Positions 63,959 through 64,000 of a DNA stretch of 64,000 bases are shown here, piece after piece. The position numbers were made by a program, and so were the translations under genes. The first letter of the stretch is position 1. Each line of letters starts with the position of its first letter. The notes beneath the pieces were generated by a model that had not been told where the DNA came from, did not search any database, and saw only the letters and a list, made by a program, of their open reading frames with translations. This DNA is from Bacillus litorisediminis (GTDB lineage Bacteria > Bacillota > Bacilli > Bacillales > JC228), in contig NZ_JAKZKT010000009.1 of the NCBI RefSeq assembly GCF_022808645.1, forward strand, positions 61,106-125,105. Reading direction: 5' to 3'.

Positions 63959-64000
63959 ATGACAAATAAACTTCGCTTTTTCTCTTTTAAAAAAAGAAAA
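63959..64000 (+). CDS. Possible 5' end of a gene cut by the window edge
   Basis: ATG 63959 opens MTNKLRFFSFKKRK to the edge, a basic start like that of a membrane-anchored protein. No good RBS is visible (TTTTGGGC), so the call is weak. The 180 bp before it hold nothing else that I can support. Confidence 0.25.
   Translation, partial: MTNKLRFFSFKKRK

Overview
The window is chromosomal DNA from a low-GC, endospore-forming member of the Bacillaceae. The evidence is an H-type small acid-soluble spore protein gene, a gerA/gerB/gerC germinant-receptor operon, a cgeB spore-maturation gene, a T-box leader, a Bacillus-type cold-shock gene, many strong AGGAGG ribosome binding sites and frequent TTG/GTG starts. 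I found no tRNA or rRNA gene, no insertion sequence, no phage gene and no CRISPR array.

Layout. (1) 1-7.8 kb is accessory: a NERD-domain gene cut by the window edge, an NCS2 purine/pyrimidine permease, methyltransferase, NUDIX and GNAT genes (some broken), sspH, and a methionyl-tRNA synthetase behind a T-box leader with an AUG specifier. (2) 8.0-35.6 kb is a large spore-surface glycan locus, described below. (3) 35.6-51.4 kb is accessory: a PadR/HAAS pair, NUDIX, GNAT and methyltransferase genes, cold-shock, HXXEE and S41-protease genes, orphan OppB/OppC permeases, lipoproteins and an NlpC/P60 enzyme. Many of these genes carry a single stop codon or frameshift. (4) 51.5-55.5 kb is the germinant-receptor operon. 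(5) 55.7-64 kb holds a TPR-hydrolase, uppP, a radical-SAM (SplB-like) gene, a CatE-like dioxygenase, and GNAT, NUDIX, SDR and DUF402 genes.

The glycan locus makes three activated sugars: dTDP-L-rhamnose (rmlABDC, same order as spsIJKL), CMP-pseudaminic acid or a relative (pse operon with SpsE/F/G homologues plus an extra aminotransferase and aldo/keto reductase), and a GDP-6-deoxyhexose, probably GDP-D-rhamnose (manC, rmd, gmd). The same locus holds the full PAPS-forming pair (sat, cysC) and three different PAPS-type sulfotransferases, a LamG-GT2-GT4 fusion, CgeB, another GT-B transferase and small candidate coat proteins. I see no flippase, polymerase or export ABC system, as expected if the glycan is assembled in the mother-cell cytoplasm. 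Three promoters in the locus (before the pse operon, a methyltransferase, and cysC-sat) match the sigma-K pattern AC-(15-16)-CATANNNTA. The main proposal is therefore a sulfated, pseudaminic-acid/rhamnose glycan laid on the spore late in sporulation.

Other notable structure: two degenerate intergenic arrays, 18 kb apart, share a ~20.4-bp periodic motif around GAGTTCGGTTAA. A separate inverted-repeat family lies near 61.2 kb. Eight disrupted genes, plus one truncated remnant, lie outside the glycan locus and none inside it.
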